Positions 47,259 to 56,114 of a DNA stretch of 64,000 bases are shown one piece after another. The notes under the pieces were generated by a model. That model did not search any database. It saw only the letters and a program-made list of their open reading frames with translations, and had not been told where the DNA came from. The DNA comes from Nannochloropsis oceanica. Its lineage: Eukaryota > Sar > Eustigmatophyceae > Eustigmatales > Monodopsidaceae. Where the stretch lies: contig CP038107.1 in the NCBI GenBank assembly GCA_004519485.1, forward strand, positions 62,001 to 126,000. The letters run 5' to 3'. The position numbers and the translations under genes are program-made. Numbering within the stretch: position 1 is the first letter of the stretch; each line of letters begins with the position of its first letter.

Positions 47259-48250
47259 ATGGAGAACGGCACAAGCAGCAGCGGTGGTCCCGAAGTTGAG
47301 CACCCTCTCCAGCAGCCTTGGCAGCTCTACCTCCACTATCCGACTATAACGCAGTCCCTGGAAAGTTATGGCAAGGAAGCGTACCAAGCATTGTGCGAGT
47401 TCTCGACGGTGGAGGGGTTTTGGGCCTACTTTCATTTCTTGCCCAGGCCCAGTGATATCTTCACTGAGGTGGTTGCAGGCAGCTACCCACCCCAGTTGCT
47501 GAAGCGGAAGTTAGACGGGAAGAATTTGGAGGCGTTTGGATTGTTTAAGAAGGTGCGTTTGATTCCTTTCCGGAGGGTGGGAGAGAGGGGAGGAAGGTGT
47601 GGTGGTAATTGTGCTTGGGTGAGGAGAAAGAAAGAGAATAGTGTGTAGGTTTGTCTAGGGGGAGGAGTCGAGAGGGGGCACTCATCTGCTCTTCATTCCA
47701 CCCACCTCTCCCCATTCCCCCCTCCACATCTCAGGGTGTCAAACCTGAATGGGAAGACCCACTTAACATGCAAGGCGGTCACTGGGAGTGTCGTCGTGAG
47801 CCGGCTTTCGACCTCCCTACCCTTGATAAAATGTGGCGCACGACTGTCATGGCCTTGATAGGTGAGACTTTGGAGGACGGAAATGCCATCACCGGTGCAA
47901 GGGTGGTGGATAAGAGTAGGAATAAGCGGCCGGAGTATCGCCTGGAAATTTGGACGGCTGTGAAGGAAGAGAGAGTGAACGAGGGAATTCGGATGAAGTT
48001 GATTGAGGCCCTGAAGGAGGGCCTAGGAGAGGGGGGAAGGGACGGAGGGAAGATCCCTGAGTTCGTTTGGAAGGAGCACAGTCAAATTGTGAATACAGGT
48101 CTGGAGGGATACGGGGGGTCGACGGTGAGCTTGAGTGGTAGTGCAGGCGGAGGCGGCGGCGGCGGAGGAGGGGGGGGAGGTAAGGCGGGAGGGTTGGGGT
48201 CGGCATCGGGGGTTATCAGGGACAAGGTTATGGGCGCGCTGAGTTCATGA
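47259..48250 (+). CDS. eIF4E-family mRNA cap-binding protein, class II / 4EHP-like
   Basis: Two exons, 47259-47552 and 47735-48250, GT-AG, phase 0; 269 aa. Known role: binds the 5' cap of mRNA in the cytosol, either to start translation (eIF4E) or to repress it (4EHP). Visible landmarks are HPLQQPWQLYLHYP (the HPL...W start of the fold), FSTVEGFW (the TVE.FW eIF4G-binding helix), and VKPEWEDPLNMQGGHW (cap Trp104 and the acidic Glu that contacts guanine). The first cap-stacking Trp of class I factors (human Trp56) is not present; the region reads LESYGKEAYQAL, with Tyr37 nearby, as in 4EHP/nCBP. The linker PSDIF...LFKK is longer than in class I. Exon 2 carries a run of 12 glycines near the C-terminus. 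The TATAAAA 9 bases before the ATG is too close to be its TATA box. Confidence 0.85.
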
Positions 48251-48541
48251 GGGAGAGAGGGAGAGAGGGAGGGAAGGAAGGAGAGATGGATTTCCGCAGT
48301 CGACGACATGAGACAGACTGCGGCTACAGTACAAATGACGTAAAGAAAGGGAGGACGGGGTAAAAGAAGACCCGAAAAGAAAAACGTTGGACCGACAGCA
48401 GTTATAAAAATCACGGGAAAACACACATACTCCGAAAGAACCTAGACAAACTCTACACGAACAAACTCTTAATTTATTTGAATCTGATTCTACAACCCCC
48501 TCCGCTTCTCTCCTTAATTCACTTCCCTACTACCTTCCTCT
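48251..48541. other. Convergent 3' spacer
   Basis: Short spacer between the eIF4E-like gene and the MsrB gene, which end facing each other. It begins with a GAGAGAGGGAGGGAAGG tract; nothing else seen. Confidence 0.6.
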
Positions 48542-49360
48542 CTACTTGCTTTTGGGCAACTTCGCTACCCACCCCTCCACCTCCCCCCGTGGGATGAACC
48601 GCAACGCCCCCGCGTTCATGCAATACCGCTTCCCCGTCGGAGCGGGCCCGTCATCGAAGACATGCCCAAGGTGCGTGCCACTTTTACGGTCCAACACCTC
48701 CACCCGCTGCAGAAACCGGGGCTTTCCCCCATCTTTCGGATCCAGCCTCTCAATCACATGGGCTGGGTCCGCAGCCTGGAAAAAGGAGGGCCACCCTGTC
48801 CCACTGTTGTACTTGGCCTGAGAATCAAAGAGAGGGACGCCGCTCACGGCGCTGACCCATACGCCATCCTCCTTGGTGCTGCCCTTGAAGCCATTAGCCG
48901 TCACTCCGGTACCAGGCATTTCAGTTCCCGCCTCGAAGAGTATCCTCCTTTCCATCCTCCCTAACTTGAGCTCATCGGCAGCTTTCAAGGCGTCGGTGGT
49001 CGAAAGAGGCGTCAAATCAATACCCATCCCGCTCTTCGGAACAGCGGTAGCGCTTCCTCCTGCTGCTGCAGCTGCTGCCGCTGTTGCATCATGCGGACGA
49101 CTGGGAAAAACAAATGCGCCGACCGCGGCGCTGGCTGCCACACCAAGCCCTATGCCTCCGAGCCATTTTCCCAGGAAGCCGCGGCGAGTGGGTTGGTTGG
49201 AAGGAGGAGGAGTCGGCGAGGAGGAGGAGGACATGGAAGTAGCTTGGGAAACGCGGTGCGGAAAGGAGAATGCGGTGGCACGACGCATGCTGAGGCTGGT
49301 GGTGGTCAAGACAAGGCCGAGCGAAAGCAAGGTGACTGGGTTGGTGAAGAGTAGGCGCAT
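48542..49360 (-). CDS. MSRB: Peptide-methionine (R)-S-oxide reductase, probable thylakoid-lumen form
   Basis: Single exon, 272 aa, ATG at 49360. MsrB reduces the R-epimer of methionine sulfoxide in oxidised proteins. The SelR/MsrB fold spans about residues 125-262: FEAGTEMPGTG (usual TE.P.TG), VSGVPLFDSQAKYNSGTGWP (F.S..K..SGTGWPSF hallmark), VEVLDRKSGTHLGHVFDDGP, and the catalytic Cys247 in RYCMNAGALRF. The two CxxC zinc-binding pairs of many MsrBs are absent. The 120-residue leader is tripartite: a signal peptide (LLSLGLVLTTTSLS) ending near ATAFSFP, which resembles the stramenopile plastid motif; a Ser/Pro-rich transit stretch; then a twin-arginine signal, RRGFLGKWLGGIGLGVAASA, typical of Tat export into the thylakoid lumen. 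The lumen location is inferred from that leader. It is transcribed toward the eIF4E-like gene. Confidence 0.9.
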   Translation of the reverse strand: MRLLFTNPVTLLSLGLVLTTTSLSMRRATAFSFPHRVSQATSMSSSSSPTPPPSNQPTRRGFLGKWLGGIGLGVAASAAVGAFVFPSRPHDATAAAAAAAGGSATAVPKSGMGIDLTPLSTTDALKAADELKLGRMERRILFEAGTEMPGTGVTANGFKGSTKEDGVWVSAVSGVPLFDSQAKYNSGTGWPSFFQAADPAHVIERLDPKDGGKPRFLQRVEVLDRKSGTHLGHVFDDGPAPTGKRYCMNAGALRFIPRGEVEGWVAKLPKSK

Positions 49361-50080
49361 TTGTTGCCGCCTGCGTTGTCATGGATGAGTAGGGGTGACG
49401 TGTGGGGGATGAGGTGAGAAGATCGACGTTGCTGACACAGAGGGGCTGGAAAATTGCCATAGCATGCCACACAACCGTGATGAAGGCAAGTCGAACCGGC
49501 AGAAGACACATACGCCAGGGGGGGACAGGTGATTGAGACATCAGATAGCAGCGAGTGCTTCCGGAAATGCTCGAAAATTGAAATGCTCGGTGTTCTCATC
49601 TTCTCGCTTTTCTGAAGGAGGAGTCTGCTCCTTGCCTGGATCATAATATATTTGGTGTGCATTATCGTTGAGCTGGGTGGCTTATCCTACCCTTGAAAGA
49701 AATACAGGCTTGTTCCTTGATGGTGAAGAGCTTCAGCAGCAGCACGGTACGACCGAATAGTGCTGCGCCCAGCGCGATGCACGATCTCCTCGCTTTTTCC
49801 TGCATACCTACTAGCCCCTCTCTGTCGGGATGAACGTGAAGCTACTCACACCACGGCAGCCCACCTCTCAAAAGCGCTCCTGTCTTTAACAGAGCCGTCC
49901 GCCCAGGCCTGCTGGCTCGCAACGGAGGCCATGCCGTGGCCATGTAGCGGGGCAAAGGCCGCCACTCTCCTCGCCTCGTGCACATGTTCATCAATAACTC
50001 CCTCCCTCCCCGCCCTTCTTTTCCATTACACAGTCACACACGGAGGGGCGAGGGTTTCGACCCCCTTCATTCAAGCACCA

Positions 50081-52471
50081 ATGTTCGTCGCCACATCGAG
50101 CTCGTCGCTGTCCTCGGCCTCGCGACGTCGCATGGAGAAGAAACTCAAGACCGTCAGCGGCGGCAGTAGCGGCGGCGCTCACCGCGGCACCAGCACAAGC
50201 AGCTGCAGCCACAGCTGCAGTGGCGGCGGTGGTGGTGGAGGACAAGGTATTACCCCATCATTTCCGACATGGGAGGAGATGGTGCCAGCCTGGGACCCAC
50301 AAGCGTTGGTGGGGGTTGAGACACGTACCCCTCCTTTGGACTCCACGGGGCCTGTAGTGACAGTGACGGCATTGGTAAATGCCTTGACCGCCTTACAACG
50401 ACGCCAGCAGGAGCAGCAGGAGGAGGGCCAGAATGGGGACGTTGAAGACCCGTTTCCTGATTTTCTGAACGAGGGCTTGCGGTCTCGGTCGTCATCGGTG
50501 TCGTCGCTGGTGTCGCCGAATTGTGGCGCTGCTGCGACTGCTGCTGCTGTTACTGGAGCTCCAGCTGCTGCAGCTGCTGCGACTGTTGTTACTGGAGCCA
50601 CTGCTTTCCCCCCCCTTGGCTCGGTGGTGTCAGCGGAAGTGGAAGAAGGCAAAGGGGAAGGGACTCTGACTCCAAATATGTTTGCAAGGAGCAGTAGTTG
50701 CATGTCCTTCTTGCCTCTCTCCCCCTTTGACCGTATGGGAAGTGATGAGGAAAAGGATGAAGAGGGGGAGGAAGGGGTAGAGGAAGTAGCGGCCAGACAG
50801 TTGCCCGCATTAGCCTCGGCTACCAACACGCTTGCAGCCACTTTCACGCAAGAACATGGCGCCCACCCTTTTCTCGCTCCCTCGCTCCCCCCCTACGTGT
50901 TCGTCACCTTCCTCGATGACACCACCGTCCCCGCCTCCCTCCCTGCCTCCCCACGAAACTTGAAGCTCTTCATCGGCCCTCTTGCAAGCGACCCGGTGTT
51001 ATGGGCTGCCTGGGGTTTGCCTGCTGATGCCTTCCCCTCGTTCTCCGCTGCAGTCAACGACGCGCCTTCCTCCCTCGATACCCACATTGCCGCCCTCCTT
51101 CCCTCCCTCCCTGCCTCGGCCCTGTCGTTCTACAATAGAGGAGGAGGGGAAGGAAGCGGAGGAGGAGCGGTGCTACTTCTCACCCTCCCCTCACCCTCCC
51201 TCCGCCCTGCTACCAGCCTTGAAGTCCTGGTGGCATCGTTTGCAACGTCCTCCCCCTCTTCCTGCCCCCTCCCCTCTCTGCTGGACCTCCTGAGGGCTCG
51301 CATCCTCCCTCCTTCCTTCTGGCGCGAATACTTCTCCCTCCCCTCCTTCACTCAACAAGAAGAAGTCTTACAGGAGGCAGGCAGGGAGGGAGGGACTGGG
51401 GGAGGGCTGACGGTCGTGTACGACTTTCTCCTTTCCTACCTCCTGTCCCCCTCCTCCCCTCCCTTCTCCTCCTCCTATTCCACCATCAACAAGCACTGGG
51501 TTGAAGAGGCATTAAACAACGGATTGCGTATCGTCCTTCACCCCGTCTTCCCCCTTGGCCTTCCCCCCGCCCTCCCTAGCCGAGGCGTCTCGCTCCAATC
51601 GTTGCCTCCCTTGGTGGCGGAGGAGTATGGGAGGGAGGAAGGGAGGAAGGGAGGGAGGGAGGGAGGGAGGGGGTCAAGTAACTTTGTTTTTGACGAGGCG
51701 GACCTCGAAGGATTGTTTGAGGAAGGGTCACTTAAGGAAGAGTTTCATTCCTTCCCTCCCTGGTCCCTTCCTTTCGCCCATGTGGGAGGAAAGCAACTGG
51801 CTCTTATGCAGCTGGCGCGGCATAGAGGAGGAGGAGGGGGGGAGGAGGAGATGGAGGAAGGGGAGAAGGGCACGGGACAGAGCGGCCGTGCCCTTCGTAT
51901 GCGCCGCGTGAAATACTACGATTGCGAAGATGACAAAGGCGAGGAAGAGGAAGAGGAAGAGGGAGGGGTGGAGGAAGGGCTCACCAAGACGAGCCATTCT
52001 AGCACCACCACTTCCACCTTCCCATCCTTCTCGTCTTCTTCCTCCTCTTCCCCCTCCTCCTTCTTCTCCTGCGCTTCCTCCTCCACTGCTAACACCACTC
52101 TCTTCCCTTACCACTACCCCGGCCGTCCGGCGCCCGTTGGAAAGGAGCTTCCCGATCGAGGGAGGCACAAGTGCCGTGTTCCAGGGTGCTCAGATGATTA
52201 CCGGTGGCCCGACTACAAGTGCAAGGCGCACGGTGGAGGCCGCTGTCAATTTATGTGGTGGAGGAGGGAAGGAGTGGGAGAGGGAGGGATGGAGGCGTGC
52301 CCGAAGTTCCATCAATCCAAGAATTCGCGTGGGGAATTACTGTGTGGTGAACATTGTCGTCTGACGGGAGCCGTCTATGGCGAGGTGTCAAGGAGAGGGG
52401 GGAAGGCGGCAAAAGGGGCGGGGGGATTAAAAAAAGGGAAGAGAACGGCGAAAAAAAAAGTCTGGGGTTGA
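50081..52471 (+). CDS. Large low-complexity protein with C-terminal Cys/His HGGG zinc motif
   Basis: Open single exon. I start at ATG 50081 (MFVATSSSS, good context), giving 796 aa; the same frame is open upstream with another ATG at 49931, so the N-terminus is uncertain. Residues 1-270 are Ser/Ala/Glu-rich disorder. About 270-520 is more ordered (YVFVTFLDDTTVPASLP, LKLFIGPLASDPVLWAAWGL, INKHWVEEALNNGLRIVLHP) but not recognised. Acidic runs, a [15 protein letters not shown] stretch coded by a (GGGA)n tract at about 51640-51672, and Ser runs follow. Near the C-terminus, CRVPGCSDDYRWPDYKCKAH then GGGRC, followed by CPKFHQS and LLCGEHC, resembles the C..C...C..HGGG.RC zinc repeats seen in WRKY19-type and oomycete proteins. 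The last residues are Lys-rich (KKGKRTAKKK), a possible nuclear signal. A nuclear role is an inference. Confidence 0.65.
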   Translation: MFVATSSSSLSSASRRRMEKKLKTVSGGSSGGAHRGTSTSSCSHSCSGGGGGGGQGITPSFPTWEEMVPAWDPQALVGVETRTPPLDSTGPVVTVTALVNALTALQRRQQEQQEEGQNGDVEDPFPDFLNEGLRSRSSSVSSLVSPNCGAAATAAAVTGAPAAAAAATVVTGATAFPPLGSVVSAEVEEGKGEGTLTPNMFARSSSCMSFLPLSPFDRMGSDEEKDEEGEEGVEEVAARQLPALASATNTLAATFTQEHGAHPFLAPSLPPYVFVTFLDDTTVPASLPASPRNLKLFIGPLASDPVLWAAWGLPADAFPSFSAAVNDAPSSLDTHIAALLPSLPASALSFYNRGGGEGSGGGAVLLLTLPSPSLRPATSLEVLVASFATSSPSSCPLPSLLDLLRARILPPSFWREYFSLPSFTQQEEVLQEAGREGGTGGGLTVVYDFLLSYLLSPSSPPFSSSYSTINKHWVEEALNNGLRIVLHPVFPLGLPPALPSRGVSLQSLPPLVAEEYGREEGRKGGREGGRGSSNFVFDEADLEGLFEEGSLKEEFHSFPPWSLPFAHVGGKQLALMQLARHRGGGGGEEEMEEGEKGTGQSGRALRMRRVKYYDCEDDKGEEEEEEEGGVEEGLTKTSHSSTTTSTFPSFSSSSSSSPSSFFSCASSSTANTTLFPYHYPGRPAPVGKELPDRGRHKCRVPGCSDDYRWPDYKCKAHGGGRCQFMWWRREGVGEGGMEACPKFHQSKNSRGELLCGEHCRLTGAVYGEVSRRGGKAAKGAGGLKKGKRTAKKKVWG

Positions 52472-53515
52472 GATGAGTAGGCACATACATACAAACAGGG
52501 CGAAACGGAAAGAGTCGGAGGACGGGAAGGAGGAAGAGGGGAATAGCGAAAGGCGTAGAGCAAGCTTGACGAGGAAAACTACCTAGTGTAAGAAAGTAAT
52601 AGACATAATTGTTGTGGATGTAAGTGGTAACGACCTAGTTCAAGATCGAGTCAAAACGAGAAAGAAGAAGAAGGAAGAAAAGGGAAGGAAAAGAAAAGAC
52701 TGGAAATTGAAGCCTATATTTACAACTTAAAATTGAGGAAGACGACGAGTCGAAGGCAAGACACTCACAATGTAAGAGAAACGAAGAAATAAGAAATGGG
52801 AGAGCAGCTTAAAATGAAGAATGAAGAGTAAAGCAGGCGTGTTGATTGTCTGTGGACAAGCAAAATACAATGCGCGTCGTTTTTTGTTTTTTCTTCTTCT
52901 CTCCTTTGTTTGAGTACGCCACTGGTTGTCATTCGGCAAGATAACCGCCAAGACTTTTTATTATCCATATAGCTCTCTTTATCCTCTCCTCTCAAAGTCC
53001 CACCGCATCCGTCTTTCCCCTTTTCCCCCAGGAGATGGTGAAGTGTGTTTTTGGGGGTTAACGGCCCTCCTCTAGAATTAAACGGTCGCTTAAACTGCGC
53101 GCGCATACGTTTGCCTTCCCGCCTTCGCGTTTTTGCATCGTTTGGCCCGCACACGACGAACCTCCAAAAATCGTTTGAAGGCATCGACTACCATTATGAA
53201 TACTGCATACATCTCATCACTTTCTATGCATTTGTGACTTCTTGCTATGGGAATCGCCTTAGAAGTCTCCTCTTCATTCCGGTCCGCGCGCACTCATCAC
53301 TCGTAAGAAACGTCTCACACTTTCGAGCCCTTGCATAGGCGCCTTAAAAAAGGACTACATCGACGTGGAAAACCACGACGCTCCTTATCTACAGGTATTT
53401 CAGAATCGCAATTATATCAGCCCTGTCTTCGCCGGTTTCCTCTGCCGCAAACCCGTCGCAGACGCCACCTTCGAGGTAGCGCAATCCTTTAATACCGCCA
53501 TCCCCACGACCAGCC
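52472..53515. other. Intergenic spacer
   Basis: Purine-rich then AT-richer sequence with only short, unsupported frames. 53365-53552 holds a frame followed by a CTACAG/GTATTT donor-like site at 53391, so a 5' non-coding or coding exon of the next gene is possible. Confidence 0.45.
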
Positions 53516-55561
53516 ATGCGCTCCGCCAACGGAAACCTAGTACGCACTCGTGAGTGGCATCAAATTAAGTGTTTTCACCAGTATCTGATGGTCCGACCCC
53601 ACCAGGCGGAATGGAAAGCTCTGCATCAAAGCAAAGCGCAATGGCTCGCCGACATGTTGCACTACAGCCCCAGCCTCCCCCACGATCGAGCCCTTGACCT
53701 CTTCAACGAGCATTTTGAGCGCATGGAGAACAAGGATCTCTTTCGGATGCGTTTCAATCGTCGCTCGGCCAACCCTTTAGAGTGGATTTCAGTGGATTTC
53801 TTCAGCAAAGGCCGGGCCTTGGACCCGTCTTTCCTCCGCTTTCTCATGGGGATGACCTGGCAGATGAAGACGCCCGCCTTCCGCGCCACAGTGAGCTTGG
53901 AGGAGTTTGTCCGAGATCGGACAGAGAAAGAGGATAAACAAGCTAAGGACACGTTTCTGCTGGCGCATCGTTTTTTGTATGACAGCTGCCCGCATGGCTT
54001 ACGGCTCGAGGTGGCCGGCGCGGGGGAGGGTGCCATAGTGAAGGACGAGGACATGAACGCGGATGCCGAAAGGCGTCCTACGGGACAACAGGAGTATCGA
54101 ATCATGGCCCAGTTGAAAGAATGGGAGGACCGCGGTCTTGTAATTGCTTTGGAGACCAGTCCGACCAAGAAAATCTTCTCACTTGCCCGGGAGGCCCTTG
54201 ACTTAATTACCTACGACTCGCCCTTGCTTCCGTCCATCCTACGCGCCATGACGACGCAGCGCCCGGAGGCCACGCAGCAGTACCGACGGATTATTGCAAA
54301 GGAAGCCAATAGCCGCACATGCTTTTTCCGCTTACATAAGAACTCCCGTTTCCTCACCCTCTTTGGCCCACTCAAGCCGGACCTGGCTGCTCTCATTGAA
54401 ACAGCGCCTGCGTCTTACTACTCCTCCTCTTCGGCTCCTGCCGCATCTGGTGCTGCTGATGGTGGCTGCAGCAGGATTTACAGAAGTAGCAATAATAATA
54501 TTGCCAAGCAGCCCCGAGCCCGTGGCAGCGTGTACAGGGGATTCAGAAAGCGACCTTATGCTGATGCCGTGGAATCGTCAAGCCTGAAAAAGTGTGCTGA
54601 TGCAGCTGTAGTCAAGAAGTCTTGCCGTCTCCCCAAGCGCGAAGAAGATGATTTTTACTACTACGACGATAATGACGACCTAGGTGATACGGAAGGGGAA
54701 GGGGGAGAGGAAGAGGAGACAGCGAAGATGGTGGGAAAGCAGGAACAGCGGAAGAAGGAGGAGGGGGGAGGGCAGATGAGCTTGGAGATGGCATTGGGGA
54801 TTATCAATGCAGTTCGCCCCTCCAACCATCAGTACCACTATCACACTCAAATAAGTCAGCACCAACCTTGGGCAATGCCAACAGCGACGATGACGACGGT
54901 GAAGGCAGCTGCGGTGGCTCCTCATTCCCGTTTGCTCTCGCCCGCCGACGACTTGACTACTTCCTCCTCCTCGTCCTCCGCAGCCTCGTGCTCCATAGAA
55001 ACTAATAGCGGAGGACTATCTGCGTGGGCACAAGAACCGTGGATGCGAGAGCTGGATGATTGCCTGAACCGTTGGTTTCCCCATACCCTCGAAGGAGATG
55101 ATACAACGATGTACGAGCCGCCTGTAGACCCAGACGACGTCTTCGAGAAGTGGTGCCGAGAGAATCTGGTGGTAGCAGGGGAAGGGATGGCCGGGAATTA
55201 TACAAGCAACAGAGCCAGCAACTGCAGCAGTATCACTAACATTAGCAGTACCAGCAGCAGCTGTCAAATCGGAGGGAAGGACAACATTGCAGCGACATCA
55301 TCTGCGGCGTCTGTGGTGTTGATGGATGAGCATGGAAAAGTCTCCACCGCTATCAGCACTGCGCGCTCGACCGCTTTCTCTTCTTTGTCAACGACTGTGG
55401 CGACGCAAGTGGAGGAAGTGATTGAAGAGAGAGAGATATGTAACGGGGGGGAGGGGACACAGGGCGGGGATGTTGGAATGCCGCTAATCGAGGAGGAGAA
55501 ACAGCAGCATTTTTGCTCGCTCATGCTCGAAGGCTTTCTCGTAACGGGTCCGTCTAAGTGA
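53516..55561 (+). CDS. Unrecognised 681-aa protein, ordered N-half and disordered C-half
   Basis: Single-exon frame from ATG 53516 to 55561. Residues 1-310 have normal globular composition with many aromatics and charges (HQYLMVRPHQAEWKALHQS, ALDLFNEHFERMENKDLF, NPLEWISVDFFSKGRALDP). The block around 200-300 (EYRIMAQLKEWEDRGLVIAL, KKIFSLAREALDLI) has the helix-helix-strand feel of a winged helix, but I cannot confirm that. The C-terminal half is Ser/Ala/Asn/Glu-rich, with acidic runs (DDNDDLGDTEGEGGEEEE) and basic patches (RKRPYADAVE). No signal peptide or membrane helix. It ends convergent with the FHA-RING gene. An upstream exon cannot be excluded: a CAACGGAAACCTAG acceptor-like site lies just inside the frame. 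Function unknown. Confidence 0.65.
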   Translation: MRSANGNLVRTREWHQIKCFHQYLMVRPHQAEWKALHQSKAQWLADMLHYSPSLPHDRALDLFNEHFERMENKDLFRMRFNRRSANPLEWISVDFFSKGRALDPSFLRFLMGMTWQMKTPAFRATVSLEEFVRDRTEKEDKQAKDTFLLAHRFLYDSCPHGLRLEVAGAGEGAIVKDEDMNADAERRPTGQQEYRIMAQLKEWEDRGLVIALETSPTKKIFSLAREALDLITYDSPLLPSILRAMTTQRPEATQQYRRIIAKEANSRTCFFRLHKNSRFLTLFGPLKPDLAALIETAPASYYSSSSAPAASGAADGGCSRIYRSSNNNIAKQPRARGSVYRGFRKRPYADAVESSSLKKCADAAVVKKSCRLPKREEDDFYYYDDNDDLGDTEGEGGEEEETAKMVGKQEQRKKEEGGGQMSLEMALGIINAVRPSNHQYHYHTQISQHQPWAMPTATMTTVKAAAVAPHSRLLSPADDLTTSSSSSSAASCSIETNSGGLSAWAQEPWMRELDDCLNRWFPHTLEGDDTTMYEPPVDPDDVFEKWCRENLVVAGEGMAGNYTSNRASNCSSITNISSTSSSCQIGGKDNIAATSSAASVVLMDEHGKVSTAISTARSTAFSSLSTTVATQVEEVIEEREICNGGEGTQGGDVGMPLIEEEKQQHFCSLMLEGFLVTGPSK

Positions 55562-56114
55562 ATAAATGAGAAGAAGGATGAAGAAGAAAGAGATAAAGAA
55601 GAAGAGGCAAAGGAGGAGGAAATAATAAGAGGGAAAATGAGGAAGAAAGTAAAATAATGAGTGGGAGAAAAAAGAGGACCACGAGCACTGGCATCTACCA
55701 GGCCATTGATGAAATCCAAGGATAGAAAAGTAAGGGAGGAAACACAACGTCAACAGTAAAGAGAAAGCGGCGATAAATAATCAAGAAGAACGGGCATCAA
55801 TAATTTTTAAAAAACCGGTCTGTATGTACGTGGAGAGAAGTTGACTGTCTCATGCAGAAACAAGTAAGTGTAGCGATCAAAGTACTAGTTAGAAAATGGG
55901 TTGCTCTTCCATCAATTCGAGAATTTGCAGCCAGATGCAACGCGATGCCACCACCCGCAGACACTCACTTAAAAGCATACGCTACTCTATGCGCTGTCTG
56001 CCATTCTATTTATTGATTCTTTACAGTGATCCATCGGGCGGAGCAAAAGCATCCAAACGACGCCCAAATCCGGGTATAGTATACACGCTCGCTCACACCA
56101 CATATTAGTTTGCT
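55562..56114. other. Convergent 3' spacer
   Basis: Purine-rich (GAAGAAGA..) for 120 bases after the stop at 55561, then AT-richer. No gene, RNA or repeat recognised. Confidence 0.5.
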
